NCBI GenBank assembly: GCA_037954325.1
Contig: JBBMNZ010000001.1
Coordinates: forward strand, 14,543,758 to 14,607,757
DNA length: 64,000 nucleotides
Direction: 5' to 3'
From: Fistularia commersonii
Taxonomy: Eukaryota > Chordata > Actinopteri > Syngnathiformes > Fistulariidae
In this document: piece after piece, positions 51,985 to 63,288 of the stretch
Layout: every line of letters begins with the position of its first letter
Numbering within the stretch: position 1 is the first letter of the stretch
Position numbers and translations under genes: made by a program
The notes under the pieces: generated by a model
The model's input: the letters and a program-made list of their open reading frames with translations, nothing else
What the model was told of the DNA's origin: nothing
Database searches by the model: none

Positions 51985-52290
51985 TGTCGACACACACATA
52001 CACATATACATACACATACACATACACATACACATATAGACAGACACATATGCATACACACATACACATACACACACACACATACACATACACATACACA
52101 TACACGTACGCATACACATACAGACAGACACATACACACACACATACACATACACACACATACATGTACGCATAAACATACACACAGATACATACACATA
52201 CACACATACACACATACACACATACACACATACACATACACACTCACATACACACAAACCTGCACATACACACACACAGACAATGCACAT
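51985..52290. repeat. (CA)n / (CATA)n compound microsatellite, about 300 bp
   Basis: Mixed cacata and cacaca units with interspersed agacagacac motifs, some of which recur (near 52026 and 52120), suggesting segmental duplication within the repeat. All Cys/Val/Tyr frames across it are spurious. Confidence 0.95.
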
Positions 52291-53107
52291 GTTTGAAGAT
52301 GCAAGCTGATGATGCACTTTGTTAATGGATGATCTTGAGGAAATATCACACTTCACCCTCTCATTCCCACTCCAGTGGAAGAGTTGAGAACCACTGCTAT
52401 CAACATGCAAGGCAGTTCAGTATTACAAGGGGCCTGTCAGCTACGTGTGAGCCCCTTGTGATTCAGAGGCAGATTCGCTAAACCACAAATGAATTGGACT
52501 TGTCACGCAACCCCCCCGCCCGCCCCACACACACAGTCTCCCTCTGGCTGTTACATAAAAACTCAGCTGCAAATTCATGACTTAAAACATCTATAACAGA
52601 TGTACTCTAAGTGTTGCTTTCAGATATGGAACAACTGAGGAAACCTGGCAATACCCATCACCATTGCTGAGTAACAAGCACTTTTTGAATCGCGAAGGAC
52701 GCTTGAGTGAGCAGATTCCATCACAAACAGCTCCAGCTGAGGCCGTTTTAAAGGACCTCTCTGGAACTTTAGAGGTAGAGAAAAAAATCAGATGAGCCTG
52801 TTTATCATCAGATGTGACCTGTTTACCATGAGTGTGAGTTTCAGTTGATTTACCATAAATGCAAGCACACATTTGAATTTGTGGACATATCTTATCCATC
52901 AAGACCCTGTGGTTCAAACTAAAAACAACTTTAACATTTGTAGGAACCCAACACAATAAACTGATGACGTGAGTCTCAGCTGGGTCTTACAGCTTTCCTG
53001 ACTTCTGCATGATGTCAGACAAGTGAAGGACACTGACTGGCTCAAAAAAAGATCTTTTAACATAAACTTACATCACTGAGAGCCACAATCTCTCCAAAAT
53101 GACCGAT

Positions 53108-53149
53108 TCAGCAAATCAATATCCAATCAGCAAATCAATATCCAATCAG
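53108..53149. repeat. 19-bp tandem duplication
   Basis: The unit tcagcaaatcaatatccaa occurs twice in a row without mismatch, followed by the start of a third (tcag). Confidence 0.9.
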
Positions 53150-53591
53150 TTTTGGTTGGTTACACTTAAAGTCAAACGCCTAAAAGGTTACACTTTTGGA
53201 AGATTGTACCAGCATGTCATACAGCTTTGATAGAAGCCGATAGACCAGGGATGGACATCCAGTTCTCAAAAAGGAAATTCTCCATTAATTTAGTGCATTA
53301 ACATTTTATGATGTGCTTTGCTTTTTATGCCCAAAATCAAGGCAACTGGAGATAAGATTGATCATGAACATAAAATACTTGATTCAGGGCAAAAGGAAAG
53401 CTGAAACACACCAAATTTTTAAGACAGTGACATTACTATTTTAAGAGTAAGGAAACTACATCTGCAAATCACTGGTTTAATTACCAGGAGCAACATTTTT
53501 TTTTTTTTTTGTTGAATTACATTTCCCCCCAAAAAATCAAGGAATTCACATTGTAACCCAGATTATCTAGTCCTTCGAGCTAACGTTTGCT

Positions 53592-53650
53592 GGAAACCAG
53601 TTTAAGAGTTTCACACAAAAACGGTTTAACAGTTTCACAGTTTCACACAA
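53592..53650. repeat. short imperfect tandem repeat (agtttcaca)
   Basis: Units of the type gagtttcacacaaaaacggt, cagtttcaca and cagtttcacacaagg follow each other. Simple local duplication; no function suggested. Confidence 0.7.
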
Positions 53651-54782
53651 GGACTGTGGGTCATATTGTGATTTCATTCTTTCAGTCATATAAAGAGAAA
53701 TCCCCATTCTTCAAATAAATGTGATTTTCAACAGGTCATCTATTTTATATTTTACCACCCAAAATGACGTACTGTATTGTATATTTTTAATTTTTTTATA
53801 TTTATGCTATTATGTTTCTGGAGACTGATGAAACAGTAATAATTTAAACAGTGACAGAACATTGACAAAGAAACACCATTTGCATATGAGTGTCTAGTCT
53901 GTTGAATGACAAGTTATAGAGTGTGTTTATCATCAGTATTGTTCCCTACATACAGGACTGCATCAGCATCATTTTGTTGCCCACCTGCTAAGAATAAGTG
54001 AGAGAAATGAATGCTCAGATTCCATTTCCGCTGTCACTGCAGGTCTAAGGCGCAGGTGTGGATTGGAATAGCGATTGTGTCAGGCTCATAAAAGTCAGCA
54101 TGCCCGCAAGCTCGAAGCCGGGCCTGAGAGATTTGTCATTCATCTGATGAAATACACTGTCTGCAAAGCGAATGGGGGATTTCTTCACTAATTCATTGGC
54201 CAATTTTTGAATATGACAGCATTCATGGAAGGTGTGCCTCAGTGCAAAAAACTTCACAATTTTTCTGTCTTGTACAACCCTTAAATATTCTGATGTTGGT
54301 GCTGTGAGAAAAGCAGTTTGAATTTGACAGAGTTAACTCATATGTTTACCTGTCAATGACATGAACAACCTACTATTGTTCAAGCTTAGTTTTTGCACCA
54401 AAAAAAAACTTTTGAGTTGACTGGTGTTATTTTCCATAACGGGCAAGGGGGTAAGATCATGCAAATAGAACAGTTGGCTTACCATGTCAAGCCTATGGGA
54501 AAATTATATATTTAGTAAGATTCTGCTGCCAGTTTGCTATTATTGCCAATTGCCATCTGTGTAGACGATGCCTCTTGGGCATAATATGTACTACATATGG
54601 TTCAAGGTCTCAAATAAAACACACAGTGACATGGTGAAGTACTGCAGAATGGATAATTATGTTTTGCACTGGCAAAGAATGACTGTAAAACTTTAATATA
54701 GCATTACGCAAGTGTGGTCCTTTGGCCATACTGTATGCAACATGGTCGATGGCACATATACAAAAATTTAACTATAGGAAAA

Positions 54783-54824
54783 TTGAAATGACAAAGAAAG
54801 TGGAGACTTTCTTTGTCATTTCAA
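54783..54824. repeat. perfect inverted repeat, 18-bp arms, 6-nt loop
   Basis: The arm ttgaaatgacaaagaaag (54783-54800), spacer tggaga, and its exact reverse complement (54807-54824) form a perfect hairpin. Pairing does not extend beyond the arms. It is too short for a typical microRNA precursor. It could be the remnant of a foldback element or of a local inverted duplication. Confidence 0.9.
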
Positions 54825-57567
54825 CCCCGCAATAAGTCCTTCAGCTTCCGAGCACGTGGGAGAAGTTTGCGGTTTAATTTGGATGAATTTGCTCAGGCCA
54901 TCAGGGGGAGAGCAGTGGATACTACACTGTGGATTTCTATTCAAATAAGCAAGAAAAGGAAAGAAAATACACTATATATATCGCAATTTTATTTTTAAAT
55001 GTGAGGTGCTAGCAGCTGTATCACGCCACAGGTGTATTGGCGTCTCACCACCAGCAAACACTGGACACAACCTTAGAAATGCAACAGAAAGAACCCAGAT
55101 GTCCAGTAGCCATCAATCCAAACACATGTCTAAAATGTGTATATTTCACACCACTTGCAACAGCTCCTCAGTGACAAGTAATCATCTTAATTGTGAGGAC
55201 ATGAGGCCTCTAAGCCTGATGTGTTTGTAGTATACATTCGGAAAAATTTGATATTGATAACTTGTTATAAGGGTGTCATTAATTGTACAGTTCCTCATCA
55301 ATGTGAATTCCAGTTGCATGACATGCACTCTAAACGAATATTATGAATGCTCTGCTTGCATCTTATTTTGGGAGACAATTCTGTCACCAGAGGTTCAGTA
55401 ATGAATATTCATATTGCATTTACTGTAATCCATTTTAAATTCAACTCACTGGACCTTTAAATCAAACAAACAGGCAAACAAAGGGCTGCATATTCTTATG
55501 GCAGCTGCAAGGCTCATGTTGCAGCAGGCGACAATAGCAGCCCATAAATGTCACTTCAACACCCAACAGGAAAACCATTACATTAATTTGTTGTGTATCT
55601 GGCTTTAAGTTTCTGATCTTTAAAAAAAGCCAAACATGTGGTGCCAGTGCTTTCCACACAGAGTTAACACATCATGCAGCAGAAGTGACTAGTGCTTAGC
55701 GTTGTCACTGTTTATTGTTAATGCCTGGCATCACTGCTGGAAACCATCCCATACAGAGAGAATAATCTGAAGTATCCTTTCACTATTAGCGGACCTCAGT
55801 CTACAAGGAACATCTATTAAATTACAGAAATGATTCTTATTGCAATCACTCTTTTATTACAATGTAATCCATTTAGCATCTGTACAAAGTTTCAGCTGCA
55901 GTTGATTTTTTATCTTTCTTCAACACACAACTCCTCAAGCATTCAGTACGTTCATGCACGCCCAACTATCCCATTTCCATGCCTTCTCACTCAGAGCTAT
56001 TTATAACTTGTCCAGAGTCAAATGCAATATGAGTTTTGCCTGAACAACTCCCGGAGTGCTGTTCGACTGAAGTCCTCCTTGGGATCAGCAAAAACACCCG
56101 CCGTGTAATGGGCATATTATTTCTCCGTGGGAATCACAGAACTGCTGACCTGTGCTCGAGGCACTGTGGAAACATCCATATACTGTAGTAAGTACAACAT
56201 ATGTGTGTCACGTGGAAATATTGTCCCTCCCCGGAAAATCGGCCCAAAGCTGTGGGGAATCTTCTGTGAACCAAAAGTAATATTGGTCGATTCAAGAGTA
56301 CAATAAATGCAAAGTTTAAATGGCTGGTCCTCTGGATGATTTCTCTTGTTAGCTGTCAAACAGTGCCCTCGTGGGGTCTGTAAATGCAACATCAATCATG
56401 AACTGGCCCTCATCATCCTCTGCTAAAAATACAAGACGGTGAACGTCGCTGTGTACTGTTCCAATTACTTTCCATTTAAAAATTAATGAAAGCTTTAGCA
56501 CCACGCTTCCTCACACTGACACAAAAGTAGTTTGTCGACTGCTGCTCATTCAAGTGCTGTGCTCAATAAAAGTGATTCATTTCAGCTATAAATTCAACTT
56601 AATTTAAAATCTTCCATCGTTAGTTCAACTCTGGTTAGACTTTGATATGTGCATGGTTCTGATCTTTGTTGTCACACAAACAGGATGTTTTTTTTACTTA
56701 TTACTTTTTCTCATAATGTGGAATCTCAGGTTAAGTATATGGACAGCGCTGAGATCTGAAAAGCATCAAACATAAGAGGTTGTCTTCATATTCAGTGTTG
56801 TATGATCAAGGTATTAGATGTTTACAGTGTGGTATGAAAATTGTCAACATTTTAAACCATCATAAAAATAGGGGAGTAATACCTCAAAATAGACTCAATA
56901 TTGCAACACTATTTTCATAGTTTTAAATCACAATATGGAATGGCCATTGTGTATTTTCAAGCTTAGTTTTTTGGTCATTTAATTACTTTATTAATAATTG
57001 GAGGTTTGTTGAAGAATATCTCCCATTAATTGACAATAAAAACTGAACCTTTGAAGGTAACAAACTAGGGCTATGTTTTCCTTGTCTATGGATTAAATGG
57101 AAACATTAATCCCATTTATCGCTGTTGTTATAGGTTTTTCATTACTTAGTGATAGTCAATAGAAAGCGTTCGACTCTTGGTCTTGTATGGTTGCCACTAG
57201 GTGTCCTCATCTTCCACTGTGTCCCCCTGCATTCAGTTGAGTTGATAGTTTGAAATCTATTAATAGGAGACATATCTAGCAGTCAGAGCTACGTAGTCCT
57301 TGATACAGCAGAGATATGTTTAGGTAGATCTCACTCTCATCCCTTCTCTCCGGTCCTAGCCCTTGTTGAGATTTGATGAGTCACAGAAAGGTGAAGAAGA
57401 CAAAGAGCCTCATATAACAGAGGCGTGTTACTAGATCTAAATGACAAAAGAACCTGGATGGGTTTCGTGCGTCAGTGCAAGGAGGTACAGCTGTTGCTAA
57501 GGAGGAAAATGGGAAGGATGCTTTGCCATTCTATGCTTTGATCTTTAATGCAACTGTAACTGATATA

Positions 57568-57573
57568 CACACG

Positions 57574-57622
<49 letters not shown>
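57568..57622. repeat. (TG)n microsatellite
   Basis: TG run beginning with tgtgtgcg and continuing without interruption to 57622. Confidence 0.96.
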
Positions 57623-57624
<2 letters not shown>

Positions 57625-59279
57625 ACTAACTGAGTTTTTTTCACAAAACTGATAATTTTGGAGGATGTAGGATTCTATTTACTTTTATTGGTCCAAAAAA
57701 AATGGAAGAACAAGAAAACTGAATGGCCAAAGTATGAGAGAAACAAATCTGTACAACCAACCGTGAAAGATATTGGGCTTGTGTTTTATGAGAAAAAAAA
57801 AACAACAAAAAAAAAAAATAGAGAAATAGCCAAAAGCCATCTTTTGCTAAGTTTCAATCCATAGACTAATATTTGATATTCAGCTGAGGTCTCTTGTCAT
57901 ACTTTTTCTCCTGGTGTTTCTCCTAATCTGAAAGTGATTACCATCCTGGGCTTTGCTGACTAGATCATTTTTCATGTTCCTCCCCGTCTGGCTTTTGGCT
58001 CCAGTCATCAGCAGGTCTATTTTTAAGTGAAACTCCCCTTACACTCAGAGGATCAATACACCCAGTTCATTCCCTGCTTACACAAAACTGTAGCTTCAGT
58101 CAAGCTTACACAACACATTCTGTGAATACATACTCAGAGGCAGCTATAAGTCAAGTGATCCACATCATGGATGTGATATGTACATATTTCAAATAATTCA
58201 GGGTACTGATTCATCCTGGCACAGCTATAGAAACATATTTGCAAATACAGAGTGGCCCTGCTGCAGATACAAAACAATTATATACAATATACACATCTAT
58301 AAGTATAAAGAATTATTTTGTGTGAGTTTAAATGTGAAAAAAAAATCTGTTTGAGATATTATTGCTTTTTGCATCATTTTTGCATCATGTTCATGATATG
58401 TACTGATTATCCTGACACACTGATAAAAGAAAAAAAAAAGGATTCATCAGAATTTAGGAAAACAAACCTGCAGCATCAGATGATCGGACCATCTAGCACA
58501 ATGTGAGCCAGTGAGCTGCGTTCTGAATGCAGCACTGGATTGTGGGACAGATTGGCAACAAGCTGCAGGTGGTCTGGAAGCAGTGGTCCAGGTAAACTAG
58601 GAGGTTCCACCCAGCAGTGACAATGTATGACAAGCTGAGAACAGTGCGAATATTTCAGAATGCCCCAACAGGTTACTATGAAAGGGCATACTCTGATGCT
58701 GTAATGATGCAGTCAGTGAAGAGGTTTGATTTCATCTTAAAAGTGACCCCAAAGATAACTGTGTGTCTTCTTTCTATACCCGTTCAGCTTGGGAAATATA
58801 AAGTGAAATCTTTGCCTCAGTCTTTATTTCAGTGCCAGAAACTTGGCTGGTGAATATTGGGGAGCAACAGGATGAGATGAGGCTTTCATTGTACTAGCGA
58901 TATCATGACAGAGATTCTGGGGCAATTTTTTTGAATTCGTCTTGGTCGCTTATCTTGTGTATTTGAACAAAGGGGTTAGAGGGTAAGCACAGCATTGGTT
59001 TTCCTTGATCATAGATTTAATGAAGATCATGCACAAAGGATTGAAAGCCTTCTGTTTCTATCTGATCAGACCAAGAGGGCATTTACATAAAGGTAAGAGC
59101 ATTACTTTTACCCATTTTATCTTAAGTTAAAAAGTTCACATCTCAGAAAGTATGACCAGAGAGTATTCACTATGATTCGAATTGCTCACACGGCTGACAT
59201 TTACACTCCCTGCAACTTGGAGGCTTTCCATTGTATTTTTGTATGAAGTTTGGCAGATCATTGAGCGTGGAAAGGAGAG

Positions 59280-59605
59280 ACATCCATCATCTATCGCTTA
59301 TCCAGTACTTAGGGATGCGGGGGATCCCAGCCGTCATTGGGCTAGAGGCGGGGTACACGCTGGACTGGTCACCAGTCAATCCCAGGCCAACATACAGACA
59401 AACAGCCATTGACTCTGTCACATCTGGGCAATTCCTTCAATATGTTCCAATTGACCTCCTGCATGTTTTTGGATTGTGGGATGAAAACCAGAGGAAACAC
59501 ATGCTGACCCATGGGAGGCATGCAAACTCCACACAGAAAGCCCCCCTCCCGAACCAGCATCCTTCAAACTGTGAGACAGCGGCACTAACCACTGTGCCAG
59601 GCCAA
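59280..59605 (-). repeat. short retroposon-like interspersed repeat, second copy
   Basis: Same repeat as at 12190-12476, in the opposite orientation. From left: ccatcatctatcgcttatcc (tail end), ggatcccagccgtcattggg, actggtcaccagtcaatccc, ctgcatgtttttggattgtg, ggcatgcaaactccacacag, and a head with agcggcactaaccactgtgc. The head block (a promoter-like 'gcggcactaaccactgtgcca') is preserved here but not clearly in the first copy, so this copy is more complete. Confidence 0.8.
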
Positions 59606-61121
59606 AGGAAATCTTGATTTATAGGACAGGATCCATGTTTGGAAAAACAAGCTTTCTGTGATTGAGACAATCAAAACCACATTTGTGAATGCAAATATAG
59701 AGCCATCTCACTGGCATTAATACTGAAAAAGGGAGAGAAACGTTATGTCTCCATTACATTCCGTGACACTGTCCACTTCGTGGTTGAGTTGCTGTTCTTT
59801 ACACTTCCATGTTCTTATGATACAGCCGACAGTCGACTGGAACGTTTAGGAGTGAGGACATTTCATGACTGGATTTGTTGCAAAGGTGATATTTTATCAC
59901 AGCTCCACACTGGAATTCAATGAGCTCCTTAGAGTGACCCATTGTTTCACAAATGTTTGTAAAACCAGTTTGCGTGCCAAGGTGCTTGGTTTTATAGACC
60001 TGTGGCCATGGAAGCGATTGGAACACCTAATTCTAATTATTTGGATTGGTGAGCAAATAGTTTTGGCCATATAGTATAAATACAGTAGCTGCATGAAAAT
60101 AAAAAAAACATGGTTAACTCATAGCTGACTTAAGAAAAAAAAGATCCACCCCCGGGCTATTTTAATGTGTACCGGTAATATGATATTGAAATTTCAAAGA
60201 AGACTTCAAAAGCTCATTCAGAAGTAACTTGAAGCTGTTATCTGAAACCATCTGTTTACAACCCATTTACGAACACATTCATAGTTGGCATCCTGTATAG
60301 TAGATGGTCAGCCTGCTGCCTGAGCCGTGCTACTCCTATTAAGAGTTTTGCATAATCATCTCAATAATCATGTTAACATTTCACTTAAGTTCATCAGAAA
60401 TTGCATTGACTGCCTGGCTTACCATCAGTTGGCTTTGAATAGTCAATGTTTAAATTGAAATTCCTTCTGTACTAATATATTCTATTTCTGTACCAATATT
60501 TCATGTGAATTCTAATCAACCAACAGTCCGATAATTACATCATTTGAACAAAAAAAAAAACAGTTATCTTTAGCCAATGTAGCAGCATTGCAAATTTGAA
60601 CAAGGGTTCTGAAATTTCAATTCATTTTTAAGACATTTTAATCATAATACCGTATGTAAAATAAGACATAGAAGTCTTGGGCTGCATTGCGGTTTGACCC
60701 CATGGGGCCATCCCAGGTTGCTGCAGAAATTAAAACCAATAGGAAATACTCATCACGCATTGTTGCATGTTGTTATGATTTTTGATTGGCACTTAGTTTG
60801 TACTGAAAAGAAAATTATGTTTTTCCACATCTTTTGTAGTGGAAAACAACATTTCTTTAAAAACCACGACTGTTTGTTTAGATTTTCGTTGCAAACAATG
60901 TAACTTTTGGCTTTTAGTGGATTAAGTCAGTGATTTAAAGTGTCAAATGAAGTGAAATCTTTTCACGTATTATGATAATATTTTCATTATGCATATTACA
61001 TAGTAAAGTAACCAATGTACTTTCAGCACTTCTGTGTTAAAGCGCTTGTTTGTACAGATGCCTTTGCTCAAGTGTTTAGCACCATACTCTTCTAGAATAA
61101 TGCTTTACTGTATACACACAG

Positions 61122-61128
<7 letters not shown>

Positions 61129-61195
<67 letters not shown>
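61129..61195. repeat. (CA)n microsatellite
   Basis: About 33 CA units, directly abutting the broken end of the Tc1-type relic at 61196. Confidence 0.97.
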
Positions 61196-61200
<5 letters not shown>

Positions 61201-61547
61201 AAGCTCCCTCCAGGATTTTAATCCATGACAGCGTAGTGCGTTACTAATGGTTTTCTTTGACACTGTGGCCCCAGCTCTCGTCAGGTCATTGACCAGACAT
61301 GTAGTTCTCGGCTGATCCCTCACCTGCCTAATGATCATTGATGCCCCGCAAGGTGAGATCTTGCATGGAGCCCCAGACCGAGGGAGATTGACCGTTATCT
61401 TGAACTTCCTCCATTTTGTGATAATTGTGCCTACAGCTGTTGCCTTCTTACCGAATCCTTGCCTATTGTCCCATAGCCCATCCCAGCCTTGTGCACATCT
61501 ACATTTTTATCCCTGATGTCCTCACACAGCTCTCTGGTCTTGGCCAT
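61196..61547 (-). pseudogene. Tc1-type transposase N-terminal fragment, frameshifted
   Basis: Starts at ATG 61547 and encodes the beginning of the HTH DNA-binding region. A small deletion near 61450 (GCAAGGATTCGGTAAG) shifts the frame. A second frame then carries MIIRQVRDQPRTT and LTRAGATVSKKTISNALRCH, ending GLKSWREL at the CA repeat. No catalytic triad is present. Confidence 0.85.
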
Positions 61548-61911
61548 TATGGAGAGGTTTGAGTTTGTTTGATTGAGTGTGTGGACAGGTATCTTTTATA
61601 CTGGGAACGAGTTCAAACTGGTGCAGTTAATACAAGTAGTAAGTGGAGAACAGGAGAGCTTCTTGTAGAAGAAGTAATAGGTCTGTTAGAGCCACAATTC
61701 TTACTGGATGGTAGGTGATCAAATACTTATGCAATAAAATGCAAAAATTAATTACTTAAAAATCATGCAATGTGTTTTTCTAGATTCTTGTTTTAGATTC
61801 CATCACTCATAGTTGAAGAGTACTTATGATAGAAATTACAGACCTCAACAGGCTTTGCAAGTGGGAAAAGCTGACAAATTAGCAGTGAATCAAATACTTG
61901 TTCTCCCCACT
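61196..61911 (-). mobile_element. Tc1/mariner-type DNA transposon, 5' half only
   Basis: The right end carries a terminal sequence seen in a common fish Tc1 element: on the minus strand gtggggagaacaagtatttg from 61910, next to a TA. Family-typical landmarks follow, such as gcataagtatttgatcacct (near 61725) and ctgtccacacactcaatcaa. The transposase start (minus strand, 61547) begins MAKTRELCEDIRDK. After about 715 bp the element stops abruptly at ...tccatgaca/ttttaatcctgg next to the CA run. The catalytic domain and the other terminal repeat are missing. Confidence 0.85.
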
Positions 61912-61945
61912 ACATATATGTATATATTTGTATCATATTTCATTC

Positions 61946-61981
61946 ATGTATTTATTTATTTATTTATTTATTTATTTATTG
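61946..61981. repeat. (TTTA)n microsatellite
   Basis: About nine uninterrupted TTTA units, 35 bp beyond the end of the Tc1-type relic. Confidence 0.95.
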
Positions 61982-62599
61982 CTTTTAAAAAATAAAAATG
62001 ATTTAATGGGTTCACGCCTTATCAAACTTGTAGTAACTTAACACTGAGGTTGATTAGTTCATATATTATTCATTATTTAAATTACTGTGTTTACCACGAT
62101 TGCTGAGTCTGATGTGAAATGATATTCATGGTTCTCAGGTTCCAGAACACTTATCATTTGTTCAGATCTGGACCGAGTGAATGAGAGGCGTAGTATCATC
62201 CTGATACCTACCTTTTTGAGAGGTTCTTTTTTTATTACTGCCCCCTTTTGTGCATGCCAACTTTGGAAGATGTAAATATAGTGTGGGCAGTACACTGCAC
62301 TGGAGGACCTGTAGATGTGATGCACCGGAGAGAGGACCATGTGGGTGCAGGGGCCAGCACATCTCTGTGCTGAGTGCGGAGTGGATGGTGGAATCCGCCC
62401 TAACATATGATATTTTTGTCTTTATCACAACTCATTTGGTTGAAGGCAGCACATTGGTGCCCTTTAATTTATATGATTCTCAAAGAGCTGTGATGAGCTG
62501 GAGATGTGCCCGGAAAAAAAGAATGTTGGTGGACGACAGAAGACAAGAGGATATTTCTAAGGGGCAGCAAGGACTGGAGTGAGCATCCTGTTCAGGTAA

Positions 62600-63212
62600 A
62601 AGTGGAAGGGGAGAAAGGAGGACAGAGGGAAGGAGGGGACAGTAGCTAGCGCAGCATAATTAGCCCTGGCTGCTTGGTTACCTTCCAAACAAAGCTGCTG
62701 ATTTGTGGAGAAAAAAGAAGAGGAGGGGAAAGGCGAGTTAGAGAGGAACGAGCGGAGGATAGCAAGAGATGAGGGGAATGATTGCACCATGCCACACACA
62801 CTTGAAGCTCAGTCTCCCTTGGAGACAGTGGCTTTGCTGGATCACGGCATGACAGTGCAACAGTAGGGTCTCCACCGCACTTCCACTGAGCTATCTCCGT
62901 TCAGCTGTGCCACGATCCAGACAGACAGAGAGGGAGAAGGAAAGATTAAGTGCCAGCAGTGTGAGAGTGCTGGCCTGGAGTGGAACACAGAGTCAGGACT
63001 TGAATGTTGCAAAGACAGAATAGTTGACAAAGATTTAAGAGGAAGGGGTAGGGAAAAGAAGAAGAAGAAGAAGCGGAGGAGTCAGGATGCTTGGATCTGG
63101 CACGAGAAACTGCTGAGCGTGCAGCAGCTTGGGTGCGCACTCTGAACGCACACATACACACGTATACATACACTTCCCAGGGAAGGACAGTGTCTTGTGG
63201 CTCCACTGGAGG
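62600..63212 (+). promoter_or_regulatory. probable promoter / 5' UTR of the downstream SLC35F-type first exon
   Basis: Purine-rich, moderately GC-rich stretch (agaagaagaagaagcggagg near 63060) directly upstream of the ATG at 63213. The frame is open back to an ATG at 63129, but the translation there (MGAHSERTHTHVYIH...) comes from a CA-like run and looks untranslated. Boundaries and transcription start are not known. Confidence 0.35.
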
Positions 63213-63288
63213 ATGAAGAAGCACTCAGCCCGAGTGGCTCCTCTCAGCTCCTACAGCACTCAGGTCCTGACCTGCCCCAACTCTGAAG
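63213..63288 (+). CDS. slc35f4: SLC35F3/F4-type transporter, short alternative first exon (partial gene)
   Basis: The coding first exon encodes MKKHSARVAPLSSYSTQVL and then TCPNSE, plus one base before donor GAAG|gtaaat. Human SLC35F3 starts MKKHSARVAPLSACNSPVLT, so membership of the SLC35F3/F4 family is well supported. These are multi-pass membrane proteins of the drug/metabolite transporter superfamily; SLC35F3 has been linked to thiamine transport, and the substrate of F4 is not established. Only the cytoplasmic N-terminus is in the window; transmembrane exons must lie to the right. F4 is favoured over F3 because the neighbours are human-14q genes, but the first exon alone resembles F3, so the paralogue call is tentative. 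Confidence 0.7.

Larger units (their letters stand above)
51478..63212 (+). other. first intron / inter-promoter region of the SLC35F-type gene
   Basis: About 11.7 kb without further coding exons that I can support. It contains the microsatellites, hairpin, retroposon-like copy and Tc1 relic listed separately. The last 600 bp (about 62600-63212) is purine-rich and less repetitive and probably holds the promoter and 5' UTR of the downstream first exon. Confidence 0.55.

Noticed and set aside
51900..52410. Cys/Val/Tyr-rich minus-strand frames of about 150 codons
   Set aside because: Artefact of the compound CA/CATA repeat, open in several frames at once.
54783..54824. MicroRNA precursor
   Set aside because: The stem is only 18 bp; a standard precursor needs a longer imperfect stem.
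54813..54998. 61-codon + frame starting inside the hairpin
   Set aside because: Basic and Ser-rich but with no known domain; its start lies in the hairpin arm.
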